Shown here: in pieces, positions 44,539-54,652 of the stretch
How the letters are laid out: every line of letters starts with the position of its first letter
How positions within the stretch are numbered: position 1 is the first letter of the stretch
NCBI GenBank assembly: GCA_963834015.1
Contig: CAWIAG010000003.1
Coordinates: forward strand, 558,001-622,000
Origin: FEN-1297 sp963834015
Lineage (GTDB): Bacteria > Bacteroidota > Ignavibacteria > Ignavibacteriales > Ignavibacteriaceae
Reading direction: 5' to 3'
DNA: 64,000 nt
Program-made: the position numbers and the translations under genes
Notes under the pieces: model-generated
The model's input: only the letters and a program-made list of their open reading frames with translations
Databases searched by the model: none
Told to the model about the DNA's origin: nothing

Positions 44539-46500
44539 ATGAATAAATACTTCTACCTTTTATATTCTCTACTTATTTCTTCACTTCCATTACTCTCTCA
44601 GGACAATAATTTATATGATCCTCACAAAGCATTCGATCCTTTATTTAATAGTCAGCCGGGTACATTCTACAGAAGCGGCAGCGGACAACCAGGACCCGGT
44701 TATTGGCAAAACCGTGCTGATTATAAAATAAGTGCACGGTTGAATGAGATTGATAATTCAATTGAAGGTAATGAGGAAATAATATACACTAATAACAGTC
44801 CTGATAATCTTTCATTTGTTTGGCTTCAGTTAGAACAGAATAGTCTGAAAGATAGTTCAAAATCAGCTTTAACTTCTCCTCCAAGACCACTTAATAAAAC
44901 ATTCAGGGGAGGTCTCGATATAAAATCAATTACTATTGAAATGGAAGGTAATAAATCTAATGCTGATTTTTTAATTTCAGATACTCGTTTACAAATAAAA
45001 CTTCCTGAAGATTTAAGAGCTAAAACCGGAAAGATTTTTATTAAAATTGATTATTCTTTCAAAATTCCACCCGAGGGTTATGCAAGATGCGGTTATATGA
45101 ATACCAAGAACGGCACAGTTTATGAGCTTGCGCAATGGTACCCGCGGATGGAAGTTTATGATGATATTAAAGGCTGGAATTCTCTACCCTTTCTTGGAGC
45201 AGGCGAATTTTATCTTGATTATGGGGACTTCGACTATTTTGTTAACGTCCCCTCAAATATGATAGTGGCCGGTTCCGGAGAACTTATTAATCCAAATGAA
45301 GTTTTGAACAGCAAAGAAATAAAAAGATTAAATTTGGCCCGGCAAAGTAATAAAACAATAATTATAAGAGATTCCAGCGAAATAATAAATATATTAAGCA
45401 GCAAGAGAAAGACGTGGCATTTTAAGATGAATAATACAAGAGACGTGTCATGGGCTGCTTCGTCGGCTTTCATCTGGGATGCTGCAAAAATAAATTTACC
45501 TGAAAATGAAAATGCCCTAGCGATGTCGGTTTATCCGGCAGAGTTTAGCGGCGACAGCGCCTGGGGGCGTTCTACCGAGTATTTAAAGAGCAGCGTTGAG
45601 ATTTATTCTAAGGACTGGTTTAAATATCCGTATCCGGTAGCCGTAAATGTTTGCGGACCAGTAGGAGGAATGGAATACCCCGGACTAATTTTTTGCAGTT
45701 ACAAGGCAAGAAATAAAGACATGTGGATGGTTACAACACATGAAATTGGGCATAACTGGTTTCCAATGATTGTGGGATCTAACGAAAGAGAAAATGCCTG
45801 GATGGATGAAGGATTTAATACTTTTATTAATATATATTCTACGGATCAATTCAATCACGGAGAATATTCACCCAAAAGGGACCATGAGTATGCCCCCAAT
45901 GGCGGCAACCCAGCCAGAGAAATAGTAGAATTTTTATTAAGCCCCCACTCTCTTCCAATTTTAACATATGCCGATGCTATACCGGGACCCTATACGCACC
46001 AGCTTGAATATTATAAAACTGCATTAGGACTTGTAATACTACGAGAAAATGTGCTGGGGCATGATAGATTTGATTTCGCATTTAGAACATATATTAGAAT
46101 ATGGGCATATAAACATCCTTCGCCATTTGATTTTTTCAGAACAATTAATGACGCGGCCGGTGAAAATTTAAATTGGTTTTGGAATGGGTGGTTCATAAAA
46201 GACTGGAAACTGGATCAGGCAGTTAAAGATGTAAAATACGTTGATAATGATACCACTAAAGGATCCTTGATTACAATTGTAAACAACAACCAAATGGTTA
46301 TGCCGGTCATTGTAGAAATAAAAGAGAAAAATGGCAAAACAGGCAGAGTAAATTTACCGGTTGAGATTTGGGAGCGATCGGGCGAGTGGACATTTAAGTA
46401 TAATTCATCCGGAATAATAGATTCGGTTATAATAGATCCTGACCAATTACTACCGGATATTGACCTTTCGAATAATATTTGGTCAAGACAAAACAAATAA
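44539..46500 (+). CDS. Exported M1-family metallopeptidase (paralogue 1)
   Basis: This peptidase of about 653 residues begins with a signal peptide (MNKYFYLLYSLLISSLPLLS); the ATG at 44539 was preferred over an upstream TTG at 44497. The zinc motif is THEIGHNWFP (His401, Glu402, His405) with the downstream ligand Glu in NAWMDEGFNTF. The GGMEYPGL segment is the exopeptidase-loop equivalent (GxMEN in other M1). An N-terminal beta-sandwich covers about residues 40-250. It is close to the protein encoded 20 bases downstream. It is probably periplasmic or surface-exposed and cleaves N-terminal residues. Confidence 0.9.
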   Translation: MNKYFYLLYSLLISSLPLLSQDNNLYDPHKAFDPLFNSQPGTFYRSGSGQPGPGYWQNRADYKISARLNEIDNSIEGNEEIIYTNNSPDNLSFVWLQLEQNSLKDSSKSALTSPPRPLNKTFRGGLDIKSITIEMEGNKSNADFLISDTRLQIKLPEDLRAKTGKIFIKIDYSFKIPPEGYARCGYMNTKNGTVYELAQWYPRMEVYDDIKGWNSLPFLGAGEFYLDYGDFDYFVNVPSNMIVAGSGELINPNEVLNSKEIKRLNLARQSNKTIIIRDSSEIINILSSKRKTWHFKMNNTRDVSWAASSAFIWDAAKINLPENENALAMSVYPAEFSGDSAWGRSTEYLKSSVEIYSKDWFKYPYPVAVNVCGPVGGMEYPGLIFCSYKARNKDMWMVTTHEIGHNWFPMIVGSNERENAWMDEGFNTFINIYSTDQFNHGEYSPKRDHEYAPNGGNPAREIVEFLLSPHSLPILTYADAIPGPYTHQLEYYKTALGLVILRENVLGHDRFDFAFRTYIRIWAYKHPSPFDFFRTINDAAGENLNWFWNGWFIKDWKLDQAVKDVKYVDNDTTKGSLITIVNNNQMVMPVIVEIKEKNGKTGRVNLPVEIWERSGEWTFKYNSSGIIDSVIIDPDQLLPDIDLSNNIWSRQNK

Positions 46501-46519
46501 ATTGGCCGAAAGACGAATT

Positions 46520-48493
46520 ATGAATCGATTATTTTTATTTTTTCAGGTAATTGTATTTTCGTTTGCATTATTTAGAATTTCTTATGCACAGGAGAAGAGT
46601 GAATATAATCCTGCGGAAATATTTGATCCCAGTTTTCTAAATTCACCGGGTAGTATTTATAGAAGTGGAAATGGAGCTCCGGGACCAAACTATTGGACCA
46701 ACAACGCCGATTATACAATTAGAGCTTCGTTAGATACTGCCGTCAATGAAATTAACGGCACAGTTACTATAATTTATTCCAATAATAGTCCCGATGAACT
46801 AAAATATTTATGGCTCCAGCTTGATCAAAACATTTATAAAGAAGATTCGCGGGGTTCATTAACTTCCCCAGTTAATGGATACCGGTTTGGTGATCAAAAT
46901 TATACACATGGATATAAGATTGAATCAGTCAAATTAATACTAAATGGAAATTTAAATACTGCAGAATATATTGTTAATGATACCCGTATGCAAATAAAAC
47001 TACCAAATCCGTTAAAACCAAACGGAGGAGTAGTTGGAATTGAAATTAAATATAATTTTACTATCCCTGAACATGGTTCTGATAGAATGGGCTACATACG
47101 TACCGAAAAGGGGATTATTTATGAAATTGCACAGTGGTACCCCCGAATGGCAGTTTATGATGATATTATAGGCTGGAATACACTTCCTTATCTGGGAATA
47201 GGAGAATTTTATCTGGATTATGGAAATTTTGATTACTTTATAACCGCACCCAGTGATCAAATTGTAGTAGGTTCCGGAGAACTTCAAAATCCGAATGAAG
47301 TATTATCCGAAACCGAGATTAATAGATTAAAAGAAGCTTCAAAAAGTGATAAAAGTGTTTTAATTATAAAACCCGAAGAACTTAATAATCTAAGAATACA
47401 TGCGGCGGGTAAAAAGGAATTAACCTGGCATTTTAAGATGAATAATTCCAGAGATGTATCCTGGGCCTCTTCCAACTCATTTATCTGGGACGCAGCGAGG
47501 GTAAATCTAAGCAACGGCAAATCATGTTTAGCGATGTCTGTATATCCCGCTGAATCTTTTACGGATTCAACCTGGGAAAGGGCAACTGAATACGTGAAAG
47601 CTACTCTTGAAATAAATTCAAGGTTATGGTATGAATATCCATATCCTGCTGCAGTAAATGTGGCAGGAGTTGCCGGTGGGATGGAATATCCGGGTATTGT
47701 CTTTTGTGATTGGAGAGCGAAGAAAAATGAGCTGTGGGAAGTAATTACACATGAATTTGGCCATACGTGGTTCCCAATGATTGTCGGTTCAGATGAGCGG
47801 GAATATGCCTGGATGGATGAAGGCCTTAATACTTTCATTAACATCTATTCAACCATATATTTTAACAACGGCGAATTTAAACCCCGGGGCAATAATTCCA
47901 GGCAGATTCTGCAATATTTATTGAAAAAAGACCCACAGACAATAATGACCTATCCCGATAATCTGATTATTCAAAATCTTGGATTGGATGCTTATTATAA
48001 GCCTTCATTAGGGCTTTATTTGTTAAGAAATTATATATTAGACAGCACCCGGTTCGATTATGCATTTCGTACCTATATAAAAAGGTGGGCATACAAACAT
48101 CCCTCTCCGACTGACTTTTTCAGGACAATTAATGATGCAGCAGGCGAAAATCTAAATTGGTTCTGGAAAGAATGGTTTTTTGAAGACTGGTTGCTCGATC
48201 AGTCAGTAAAAGATGTAAAATATATTGATAACGACCCTACGAAAGGAATTCTTATTACGATTGAAAATCTTGGTAAAATGGTTATGCCTGTTACAATTGA
48301 AATTAAACAAAAAAACGGTAATACCGGGAGAATCAATCTTCCGGTTGAAATTTGGCAACGTTCTGGTGAATTTACTTTCAAATATAACTCCACAAGCCCA
48401 GTTGATTCAGTTATTGTTGACCCGGATAAAATATTGCCGGATTTTAATTACGATAACAATATTTTGATACCGGGCAATGAAAGCTCAAAATAA
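46520..48493 (+). CDS. Exported M1-family metallopeptidase (paralogue 2)
   Basis: This second M1 protein of about 657 residues has a signal peptide (IVFSFALFRISYAQ); the ATG at 46520 was chosen over an upstream TTG. Its zinc motif is THEFGHTWFP (His411) with AWMDEGLNTF, and GGMEYPGIVF in the active cleft. Domain layout and many blocks (GYW.NRADY/NYWTNNADY; EIAQWYPRMAVYDD) match the preceding gene, so the two arose by tandem duplication. Differences lie in the insertion around residues 430-450. It is probably co-transcribed with paralogue 1. Confidence 0.9.
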   Translation: MNRLFLFFQVIVFSFALFRISYAQEKSEYNPAEIFDPSFLNSPGSIYRSGNGAPGPNYWTNNADYTIRASLDTAVNEINGTVTIIYSNNSPDELKYLWLQLDQNIYKEDSRGSLTSPVNGYRFGDQNYTHGYKIESVKLILNGNLNTAEYIVNDTRMQIKLPNPLKPNGGVVGIEIKYNFTIPEHGSDRMGYIRTEKGIIYEIAQWYPRMAVYDDIIGWNTLPYLGIGEFYLDYGNFDYFITAPSDQIVVGSGELQNPNEVLSETEINRLKEASKSDKSVLIIKPEELNNLRIHAAGKKELTWHFKMNNSRDVSWASSNSFIWDAARVNLSNGKSCLAMSVYPAESFTDSTWERATEYVKATLEINSRLWYEYPYPAAVNVAGVAGGMEYPGIVFCDWRAKKNELWEVITHEFGHTWFPMIVGSDEREYAWMDEGLNTFINIYSTIYFNNGEFKPRGNNSRQILQYLLKKDPQTIMTYPDNLIIQNLGLDAYYKPSLGLYLLRNYILDSTRFDYAFRTYIKRWAYKHPSPTDFFRTINDAAGENLNWFWKEWFFEDWLLDQSVKDVKYIDNDPTKGILITIENLGKMVMPVTIEIKQKNGNTGRINLPVEIWQRSGEFTFKYNSTSPVDSVIVDPDKILPDFNYDNNILIPGNESSK

Positions 48494-48684
48494 TGATATT
48501 TTTTACTTTAACTATAAATGTTTTAGTATACTTTTCGATAATAGATATTGGAGCAGTATAACAATTTATAAGCGTCAATAAACTTTACAAATATTTGTTT
48601 TTTTCTTTTTGCAGCTTATATATTTATATTTGTTATTATTTAATTTTTGTGAATCATGGATGAAAGATAAAAAGCAGGATTGCA

Positions 48685-51042
48685 ATGCAGAGTTCAAAGA
48701 TAGAATTTTTAACAAAATATAATTCTTTACTTAAACAAGCTCTTAATTCTTCAAAGAAGCTACCTGATGATATTTGTGAATTTTTAGTAAGTGAATATGA
48801 ACTTCAGGCAGTTCTTTTATTTAAAATGAAAGAGAAAAAAAACCTGACTTATTTAGGCCGGTCAAGTGAAGCTAAGAAAAGCTATTCCCATGATTCTTCA
48901 GTCACATATTCAGCAGACAAATTTGTAAAAAGCAATTTGCTTCCATCTTTTTTTGAAGTAACAGCCGATTGTGAAATTATGGCTTCAGAATATATGATGT
49001 ATGAAGGTTGTTTATATATTAAATTAGACGAAAAAGAAGATGCACTATTAAAAATTGCGAAGAAAACACCGTTTACAAATATCGAAAGGGATAATCTTCA
49101 AACTATTGGTGAAGCAATAAGCAACCTGCTAAAATTATGGATCGGTAAAAATCCTTCGGATTCAATCTCAACAAGCCAAATAATTTCAGAAATTGCACAT
49201 GAACTTAGAACACCTTCAAACAGTATAATGGGTTTTGCTTCATTATTATCTGAAGATAATCTTAGCTCTTCTCAGGCAGAATACGTTTCAACATTAAAAG
49301 ACAGTGCATTTAATTTGCTTTCCCTGATAAATGATCTGATTGACCTGGCAAAGATTGATTCCGGAATAAGTAAAGAGATTTTTACTCTCGTTAATATTAA
49401 AAATTTTATTGATGAAGTGATTAATTTATTCTCTGATAAAATAAACAAAAGTAAATTAGAATTTATCGTCAACATTGAAAAAGATTTACCAAATACTGTA
49501 AGGTTGGATGCTCCGAAACTCCGTTATATCCTAGTTAACCTGATTACTACATCATTAAGAATGACGGATAGAGGTAAAATATCAATTAACGTTACAGCAA
49601 ACGGTCTAAACAAACTGAACTTTAAAATATCCGATACAAGCGGTGGAATTTCTACAGTTAAACTTGGTGAAATTTTCAAACCATTTGCTTTAACAGAGTT
49701 ATCAAATTCACGAATCGGCAATACTACCGGTCTGGGAATTATTCTAACTAAAAAATATATTGAACTTCTTCAGGGTAATATTTCAATTTCAAGCCTTGTA
49801 GGTAAAGGAACGGTATATAACTTTACTATAGGTATTGAACAGCTTAACGCAATTGAATCACAAATAACAACTCTGCCCAAGCCGGGGAAAAAGAATAAAG
49901 TTCTTGTGGTGGAAGATGATTATGCTACTTCACGTCTATTAAGTAATTATTTAAATAAGTGGGGTTATGAACCTACTATAGTTAATTCCGCTGATCATGC
50001 ATTAAAAGCGATTGATAAAGAAATTTACCTTGCAATATTAATGGATATTGTGCTGCCTGATTTAAATGGCTTTGAACTTCTTAAGAAAATACGAGAACAT
50101 AAAAATGCTAAAAATACTCCGGTTATTGTATGTTCTGTTGAAGCGGAGCAGCAGAAGGCCTTTTTAATGGGAGCCGTGGAATATTTTGTAAAACCTATAA
50201 AGTACAAATTTTTAGTTGAAGTTCTTACAAGCTACCGTTTAAAGAAAGATTCCAATATATTAATTGTTGATGATGATATTCCGACTTTAAATCTTATAAA
50301 AGAAGCCGTGGAACAAGCCGGATTTAATGCTATTCCGGAGGCGCATTCAAGTAAAGTAATTGACCTGATTGATGCCGTAAATCTCGATATAGCTATTATT
50401 GATCTGGATATGCCTGAATTGAACGGTTTTGACCTGATAAAGCAAATCAAATCCAAACCTAAATTTTCAAAACTACCTATTATTATATATACGGGTAAAG
50501 AGAATTACCAGGAAGATCTTAAAAAAATTGACGGATTATTTGCCGATCTTCTTGAAAAAAGCAGTACAAATATTGAAGAGCTTTCGGAAACAATAAACCA
50601 GATGATTAATAGGTTTGATGATCCGCCGACGGTTGAAGAAATTGCAGTTCAGAAAGATGGTGTTAAAATTCTTCTGGTGGAAGATTATAAGCATTCACAA
50701 ATTATTGTTACACGGCTTTTAAAGAAAAACAATTTTGAATCAATCGTAGTTGTAGAAAACGGGGCTGAGGCAGTTGAAGCAGTTAAGAAACAGCACTTTG
50801 ATTTAATTCTTATGGACATGCAGATGCCCGTTATGAATGGTTTTGAAGCTACTGAAAAGATAAGACAGATGTCCGATTATAAAGAGACTCCAATTATTGC
50901 ACTTACAGCATTTGCAATGAAAGGCGACAGGGAAAAATGTCTTGAAGCCGGCGCAACGGATTATATTCCCAAACCTATTGACAGCCAGGAATTCATCGAG
51001 AAAATTAAATATTTTACTGAGAGCAGGCTGAAAGCGAGTTAG
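48685..51042 (+). CDS. Hybrid histidine kinase with three receiver domains
   Basis: This 785-residue cytoplasmic protein has an N-terminal sensor-like domain (about 1-150, GAF-like size), HisKA with phospho-acceptor His172 (SEIAHELRTPSNSI), an HATPase domain to about residue 390 and three receiver domains. The receivers have Asp at about 454 (LMDIVLPDLNG), 573 (IIDLDMPELNG) and 711 (LMDMQMPVMNG). The HATPase N-box reads LVNLITTSLRMT, lacking the key Asn, and the G1 box is DTSGGIS instead of DxGxG; G2 (GLGIILTKK) looks normal. It may be a weak kinase or a phosphorelay/phosphatase scaffold. No response-regulator gene is adjacent. Confidence 0.85.
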   Translation: MQSSKIEFLTKYNSLLKQALNSSKKLPDDICEFLVSEYELQAVLLFKMKEKKNLTYLGRSSEAKKSYSHDSSVTYSADKFVKSNLLPSFFEVTADCEIMASEYMMYEGCLYIKLDEKEDALLKIAKKTPFTNIERDNLQTIGEAISNLLKLWIGKNPSDSISTSQIISEIAHELRTPSNSIMGFASLLSEDNLSSSQAEYVSTLKDSAFNLLSLINDLIDLAKIDSGISKEIFTLVNIKNFIDEVINLFSDKINKSKLEFIVNIEKDLPNTVRLDAPKLRYILVNLITTSLRMTDRGKISINVTANGLNKLNFKISDTSGGISTVKLGEIFKPFALTELSNSRIGNTTGLGIILTKKYIELLQGNISISSLVGKGTVYNFTIGIEQLNAIESQITTLPKPGKKNKVLVVEDDYATSRLLSNYLNKWGYEPTIVNSADHALKAIDKEIYLAILMDIVLPDLNGFELLKKIREHKNAKNTPVIVCSVEAEQQKAFLMGAVEYFVKPIKYKFLVEVLTSYRLKKDSNILIVDDDIPTLNLIKEAVEQAGFNAIPEAHSSKVIDLIDAVNLDIAIIDLDMPELNGFDLIKQIKSKPKFSKLPIIIYTGKENYQEDLKKIDGLFADLLEKSSTNIEELSETINQMINRFDDPPTVEEIAVQKDGVKILLVEDYKHSQIIVTRLLKKNNFESIVVVENGAEAVEAVKKQHFDLILMDMQMPVMNGFEATEKIRQMSDYKETPIIALTAFAMKGDREKCLEAGATDYIPKPIDSQEFIEKIKYFTESRLKAS

Positions 51043-51175
51043 ATTTTCTTTTATATAAAATTTCTCTATTTGTCAATAGCACACTGCGATCTACCGATAG
51101 AACTTTTTTAAAATCATCTTGACCATTAATGCCTCAATCTTTAACTTTCAATTTAATTTAAAATAATACAAATAA

Positions 51176-52636
51176 ATGATAAACGAAATTCCAAGAGTAA
51201 GATTTGCACCAAGTCCGACGGGCTATCTTCATGTTGGCGGTTTAAGAACTGCACTGTATAATTACCTGTTTGCAAAACATAACAAAGGAGAATTTATACT
51301 AAGAATTGAAGATACAGATAGAAACCGTTATGTTGAAGGCGCCGTTGAAAATTTGATTGAGGCTCTTAAATGGTGCGGATTAGAGTATGATGAAGGGCCT
51401 GTAAAGGAAGGAAAATCCGGTCCTTATTTTCAGTCTCAAAGACTTGCTCTTTACAAGCAATCTTCAGAAGAACTTATCGGAAAGAACCACGCATATTATT
51501 GTTTCTGTACACCGGATCGATTGGAAGCATTAAAGAAAGAACAACAGCAGCAAAAGTTTCCCCAGGCAAAATATGATAAACATTGTCTACATTTAAGTAA
51601 ACCAGAGATTGAGGAAAAACTAGCAAGCGGAATCCCTAAAGTAGTACGCCTGAATGTTGAACCGGGCCAAAAAATAATATTTGACGATATAATCCGCGGC
51701 AAAGTAGAATTCGAAAGCAGTAATGTAGATGACCAGGTGCTTATAAAAAGCGACGGTTACCCCACATATCATTTGGCAAACGTAGTTGACGATCATTTAA
51801 TGAAAATAACACACGTAATTCGCGGAGAAGAATGGCTGTCTTCCACTCCTAAACACATTTTACTTTATGATTTCTTTAATTGGGAGAAGCCGGTATTTGC
51901 ACACCTCCCCCTCCTTCTAAATCCCGACCGTTCAAAATTAAGTAAACGGCAGGGAGATGTTGCTGTTGAAGATTACCGTGCAAAAGGATATTTAAAAGAT
52001 GCGCTTGTTAATTTTGTAGCATTACTTGGCTGGAATGCAGGCGACGATAAAGAATTCTATAACATGCCTGAGTTAATTGATAAGTTTTCGCTTGAAAGAG
52101 TAAATAAATCCGGAGCCGTATTTGACATTGAAAAACTAAACTGGCTTAACGCTCAGCACCTGCGTAACAAACCGGATGAAGAACTTATAATAATGCTTAA
52201 AAACGAAATCCAAAACAACCCTGAATTAAAGAATTCAAGTTACACAAATGAATATTTGTTAAAAATAATTAATGCAATGAAGGAAAGGGTTACTTTTATT
52301 TATGAGTTTTTATCTAAGAGCCCATATTTTTTTGAAGCCCCTGTTGAGTATGAAATAAGTTCCAGGATTAAAAACTGGACAGCTAAGACTCCTGAACAGA
52401 TTAAAAAATTACGAAATGATTTTGCATTATTAAATAAGCCGGTTAAAGAAGATTTCGAAAATGCACTTAAACAGGCTGCTACTGAACTTAATATTGGAGC
52501 GGGCAAATTAATACATCCTCTAAGACTTGCTGTATCAGGCATAAGTACCGGCCCCGGAGTTTATGATATTTTAGATATTTTAGGAAAAGAAGAAGTAATC
52601 AGAAGAATTGACAGAGCATTGGAAAAAATAAAATAA
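51176..52636 (+). CDS. gltX: Glutamyl-tRNA synthetase
   Basis: This 486-residue class I synthetase has the HIGH-like motif in PSPTGYLHVGGLRTALYN and the KMSKS-like motif in SKLSKRQGDVAVEDY. The CFCTPDRLEALKKEQ zinc-type insertion region is present. The anticodon-binding domain covers the last 150 residues (ERVTFIYEFL ... LNIGAGKLIHPLRLAVSG). It charges tRNA-Glu. It is convergent with glnS, so tRNA-Gln is probably charged directly rather than via GluRS and amidotransferase. Confidence 0.95.
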   Translation: MINEIPRVRFAPSPTGYLHVGGLRTALYNYLFAKHNKGEFILRIEDTDRNRYVEGAVENLIEALKWCGLEYDEGPVKEGKSGPYFQSQRLALYKQSSEELIGKNHAYYCFCTPDRLEALKKEQQQQKFPQAKYDKHCLHLSKPEIEEKLASGIPKVVRLNVEPGQKIIFDDIIRGKVEFESSNVDDQVLIKSDGYPTYHLANVVDDHLMKITHVIRGEEWLSSTPKHILLYDFFNWEKPVFAHLPLLLNPDRSKLSKRQGDVAVEDYRAKGYLKDALVNFVALLGWNAGDDKEFYNMPELIDKFSLERVNKSGAVFDIEKLNWLNAQHLRNKPDEELIIMLKNEIQNNPELKNSSYTNEYLLKIINAMKERVTFIYEFLSKSPYFFEAPVEYEISSRIKNWTAKTPEQIKKLRNDFALLNKPVKEDFENALKQAATELNIGAGKLIHPLRLAVSGISTGPGVYDILDILGKEEVIRRIDRALEKIK

Positions 52637-52711
52637 ATTTGCAGAACATTTAATTCACACGGCGCCTGCATGCTATTCAAATGCCTGTAAAAAAACAGGT
52701 TTAAAATTATC

Positions 52712-54412
52712 TTATTTCTGCTTTGCACCCCAACTGTCTTTTAATGTTACAGTTCTATTAAATACAAGTTTTTCATTAGTTGTATATTTGTTATCAACAC
52801 AGAAGTATCCATGTCTTTCAAATTGAAAACGGCTGCCGGGTTTTGAATCTTTCAACATCGGTTCTACCAATGCGGTTGAAATTATTTCCAATGAAGCAGG
52901 ATTTAACAATTCAAGAAAACTTTTTTCTTTATCAGCATCAGGAGCTTCTACAGTAAATAATCTGTCATACAAACGAACTTCTGCATTAAAAGCATGTTCC
53001 GCCGAGACCCAATGAATTGTACCCTTGACCTTTTTCTTGCTTGTACCGGTACCGCTTCTTGTTTCGGGATCAAACGAACAACGAAGCTCAATTACTTCCC
53101 CTTTGCCGTTCTTAATTACTTCTTCACATTTTATAATATAAGCGTAGCGCAACCTTACTTCTCCACCGGGAATTAATCTATGGTACCCCTTTGGAGGAAT
53201 TTCCATAAAATCGGTTTGTTCAATATAGATTTCTCTTGCAAAAGGAATTTTCCTTGTTCCCATTGACTGATCTTCAGGGTTATTAACTGCATCCAATTCT
53301 TCAACTGCATCTTCGGGAAAATTTATTATAACAACTTTAAGAGGGTGCATAACTGCCATCGCACGCTGAGCTTTTTTGTTCAAATCCTCACGGATAGCAA
53401 ATTCAAGTAATGCAATATCTGTAAGAGCATCACGTTTTGCCACACCTACACTCTCCGCAAAGTTTCTTATTGCTTCAGAGGTGTATCCCCTGCGCCTGAA
53501 ACCTGAAATAGTAGGCATACGCGGGTCATCCCAGTCATCCACATAGTTTTCCTTTACAAGCTGCAATAGTTTTCTCTTGCTCATAACCGTATATGTTAAA
53601 TTCAAACGTGCAAATTCTATCTGCTGTGGATGATAAATTCCAAGTTCATTAATAAACCAGTCGTATAACGGACGATGATTTTCAAATTCAAGAGTACATA
53701 TAGAATGAGTAATATTTTCCAGTGAATCTTCAAGACCATGGGCCCAATCATAAGTAGGATATAAGCACCATTTGTTTCCCTGCCTGTGGTGTTCGGCGTG
53801 AATAATCCGGTACATAATGGGATCACGCAGATTTATATTAGGTGAAGCCATATCTATTTTTGCACGCAAAGTTTTGGATCCGTCCGGAAATTCTCCATTC
53901 CGCATTCTCTCAAACAGATTAAGATTTTCTTCAACACTTCTGTTGCGGTAAGGACCTTCTTTTCCCGGCTCGGTTAAGGTACCACGGTTTTTACGAATTT
54001 CATCAGCGGTCTGTTCATCAACATAAGCCCTGCCTTTTTTAATCAAATCAACAGCCCAATTAAACATTTGTTCAAAATAATCCGATGCATAAAGAATCCT
54101 GTCCTCAAAGTCTCCTCCCAGCCATTTCACATCTTCAATAATGGATTCAACATATTCAACCTCTTCCTTTTCAGGGTTTGTATCATCGAAACGGAGATTA
54201 AATTTTCCTGCATAGTCTCTTGCAATGCCAGAATTAAGACATATTGATTTTGCATGGCCTATATGAAGATAGCCATTGGGTTCAGGAGGAAAACGGGTAT
54301 GTATGCGGCCTCCCCATTTACCGGTTTTTATATCATCATCAATAATTTCATAAATAAAATTCTTAGGTTTTCTTTCGTTTGGATTTTCTAAAGGTGTATT
54401 TATCTCAGTCAT
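52712..54412 (-). CDS. glnS: Glutaminyl-tRNA synthetase
   Basis: This 566-residue enzyme has the HIGH motif in FPPEPNGYLHIGHAKSICLN and the KMSKS motif in TYTVMSKRKLLQLV. NLRFDDTNPEKEEVEYVESI and ISGFRRRGYTSEAIRNFAESVGVAK are GlnRS-specific blocks. The C-terminal two beta-barrel anticodon domains end RTVTLKDSWG. It charges tRNA-Gln directly. GlnRS is common in gammaproteobacteria and eukaryotes and found in some Bacteroidota. It is divergent from the tRNA-Leu gene, with a 145-base gap. Confidence 0.95.
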   Translation of the reverse strand: MTEINTPLENPNERKPKNFIYEIIDDDIKTGKWGGRIHTRFPPEPNGYLHIGHAKSICLNSGIARDYAGKFNLRFDDTNPEKEEVEYVESIIEDVKWLGGDFEDRILYASDYFEQMFNWAVDLIKKGRAYVDEQTADEIRKNRGTLTEPGKEGPYRNRSVEENLNLFERMRNGEFPDGSKTLRAKIDMASPNINLRDPIMYRIIHAEHHRQGNKWCLYPTYDWAHGLEDSLENITHSICTLEFENHRPLYDWFINELGIYHPQQIEFARLNLTYTVMSKRKLLQLVKENYVDDWDDPRMPTISGFRRRGYTSEAIRNFAESVGVAKRDALTDIALLEFAIREDLNKKAQRAMAVMHPLKVVIINFPEDAVEELDAVNNPEDQSMGTRKIPFAREIYIEQTDFMEIPPKGYHRLIPGGEVRLRYAYIIKCEEVIKNGKGEVIELRCSFDPETRSGTGTSKKKVKGTIHWVSAEHAFNAEVRLYDRLFTVEAPDADKEKSFLELLNPASLEIISTALVEPMLKDSKPGSRFQFERHGYFCVDNKYTTNEKLVFNRTVTLKDSWGAKQK

Positions 54413-54500
54413 TATATTATCAATCTTTTAAATGAATATGAATTTAACCAGTAAATGTACATAATAATAAAAATATGCTCAAATTCAGTTTGCAATTTAC

Positions 54501-54529
54501 TTGATAATAAAGCAAATAAGGCATAGATT
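54501..54529 (+). promoter_or_regulatory. Sigma-70-like promoter of tRNA-Leu
   Basis: TTGATA at 54501-54506 and TAGATT at 54524-54529 are separated by 17 bases, ending about 29 bases before the tRNA 5' end. Boxes resemble -35 TTGACA and -10 TATAAT. Supported by position and spacing only. Confidence 0.45.
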
Positions 54530-54557
54530 TACACCACTAATTTTTAATTGGTAAAAA

Positions 54558-54643
54558 GCCGAAGTGGCGGAATTGGTAGACGCGCTGGACTCAAAATCCA
54601 GTCTGGCTCACACCAGGTGCCGGTTCGAGTCCGGCCTCCGGTA
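54558..54643 (+). tRNA. tRNA-Leu (anticodon CAA)
   Basis: This is an 86-base class II tRNA. The D arm is GGCGGAATTGGTAGACGC, the anticodon stem is CTGGA/TCCAG with loop CTCAAAA (anticodon CAA, decodes UUG), and the variable arm has a CTGG/CCAG stem. The T arm is GCCGG-TTCGAGT-CCGGC. The acceptor stem GCCGAAG/CTCCGGT has a G-U first pair and an A-C mismatch at the fifth pair. CCA is not encoded. A terminator follows. Confidence 0.93.
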
Positions 54644-54652
54644 CAAAATCTA

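Noticed and set aside
52684..52699. Small hairpin CCTGT/ACAGG between gltX and glnS
   Set aside because: Only 5 bp with an A-only loop and weak T stretches; may aid termination but is not supported.
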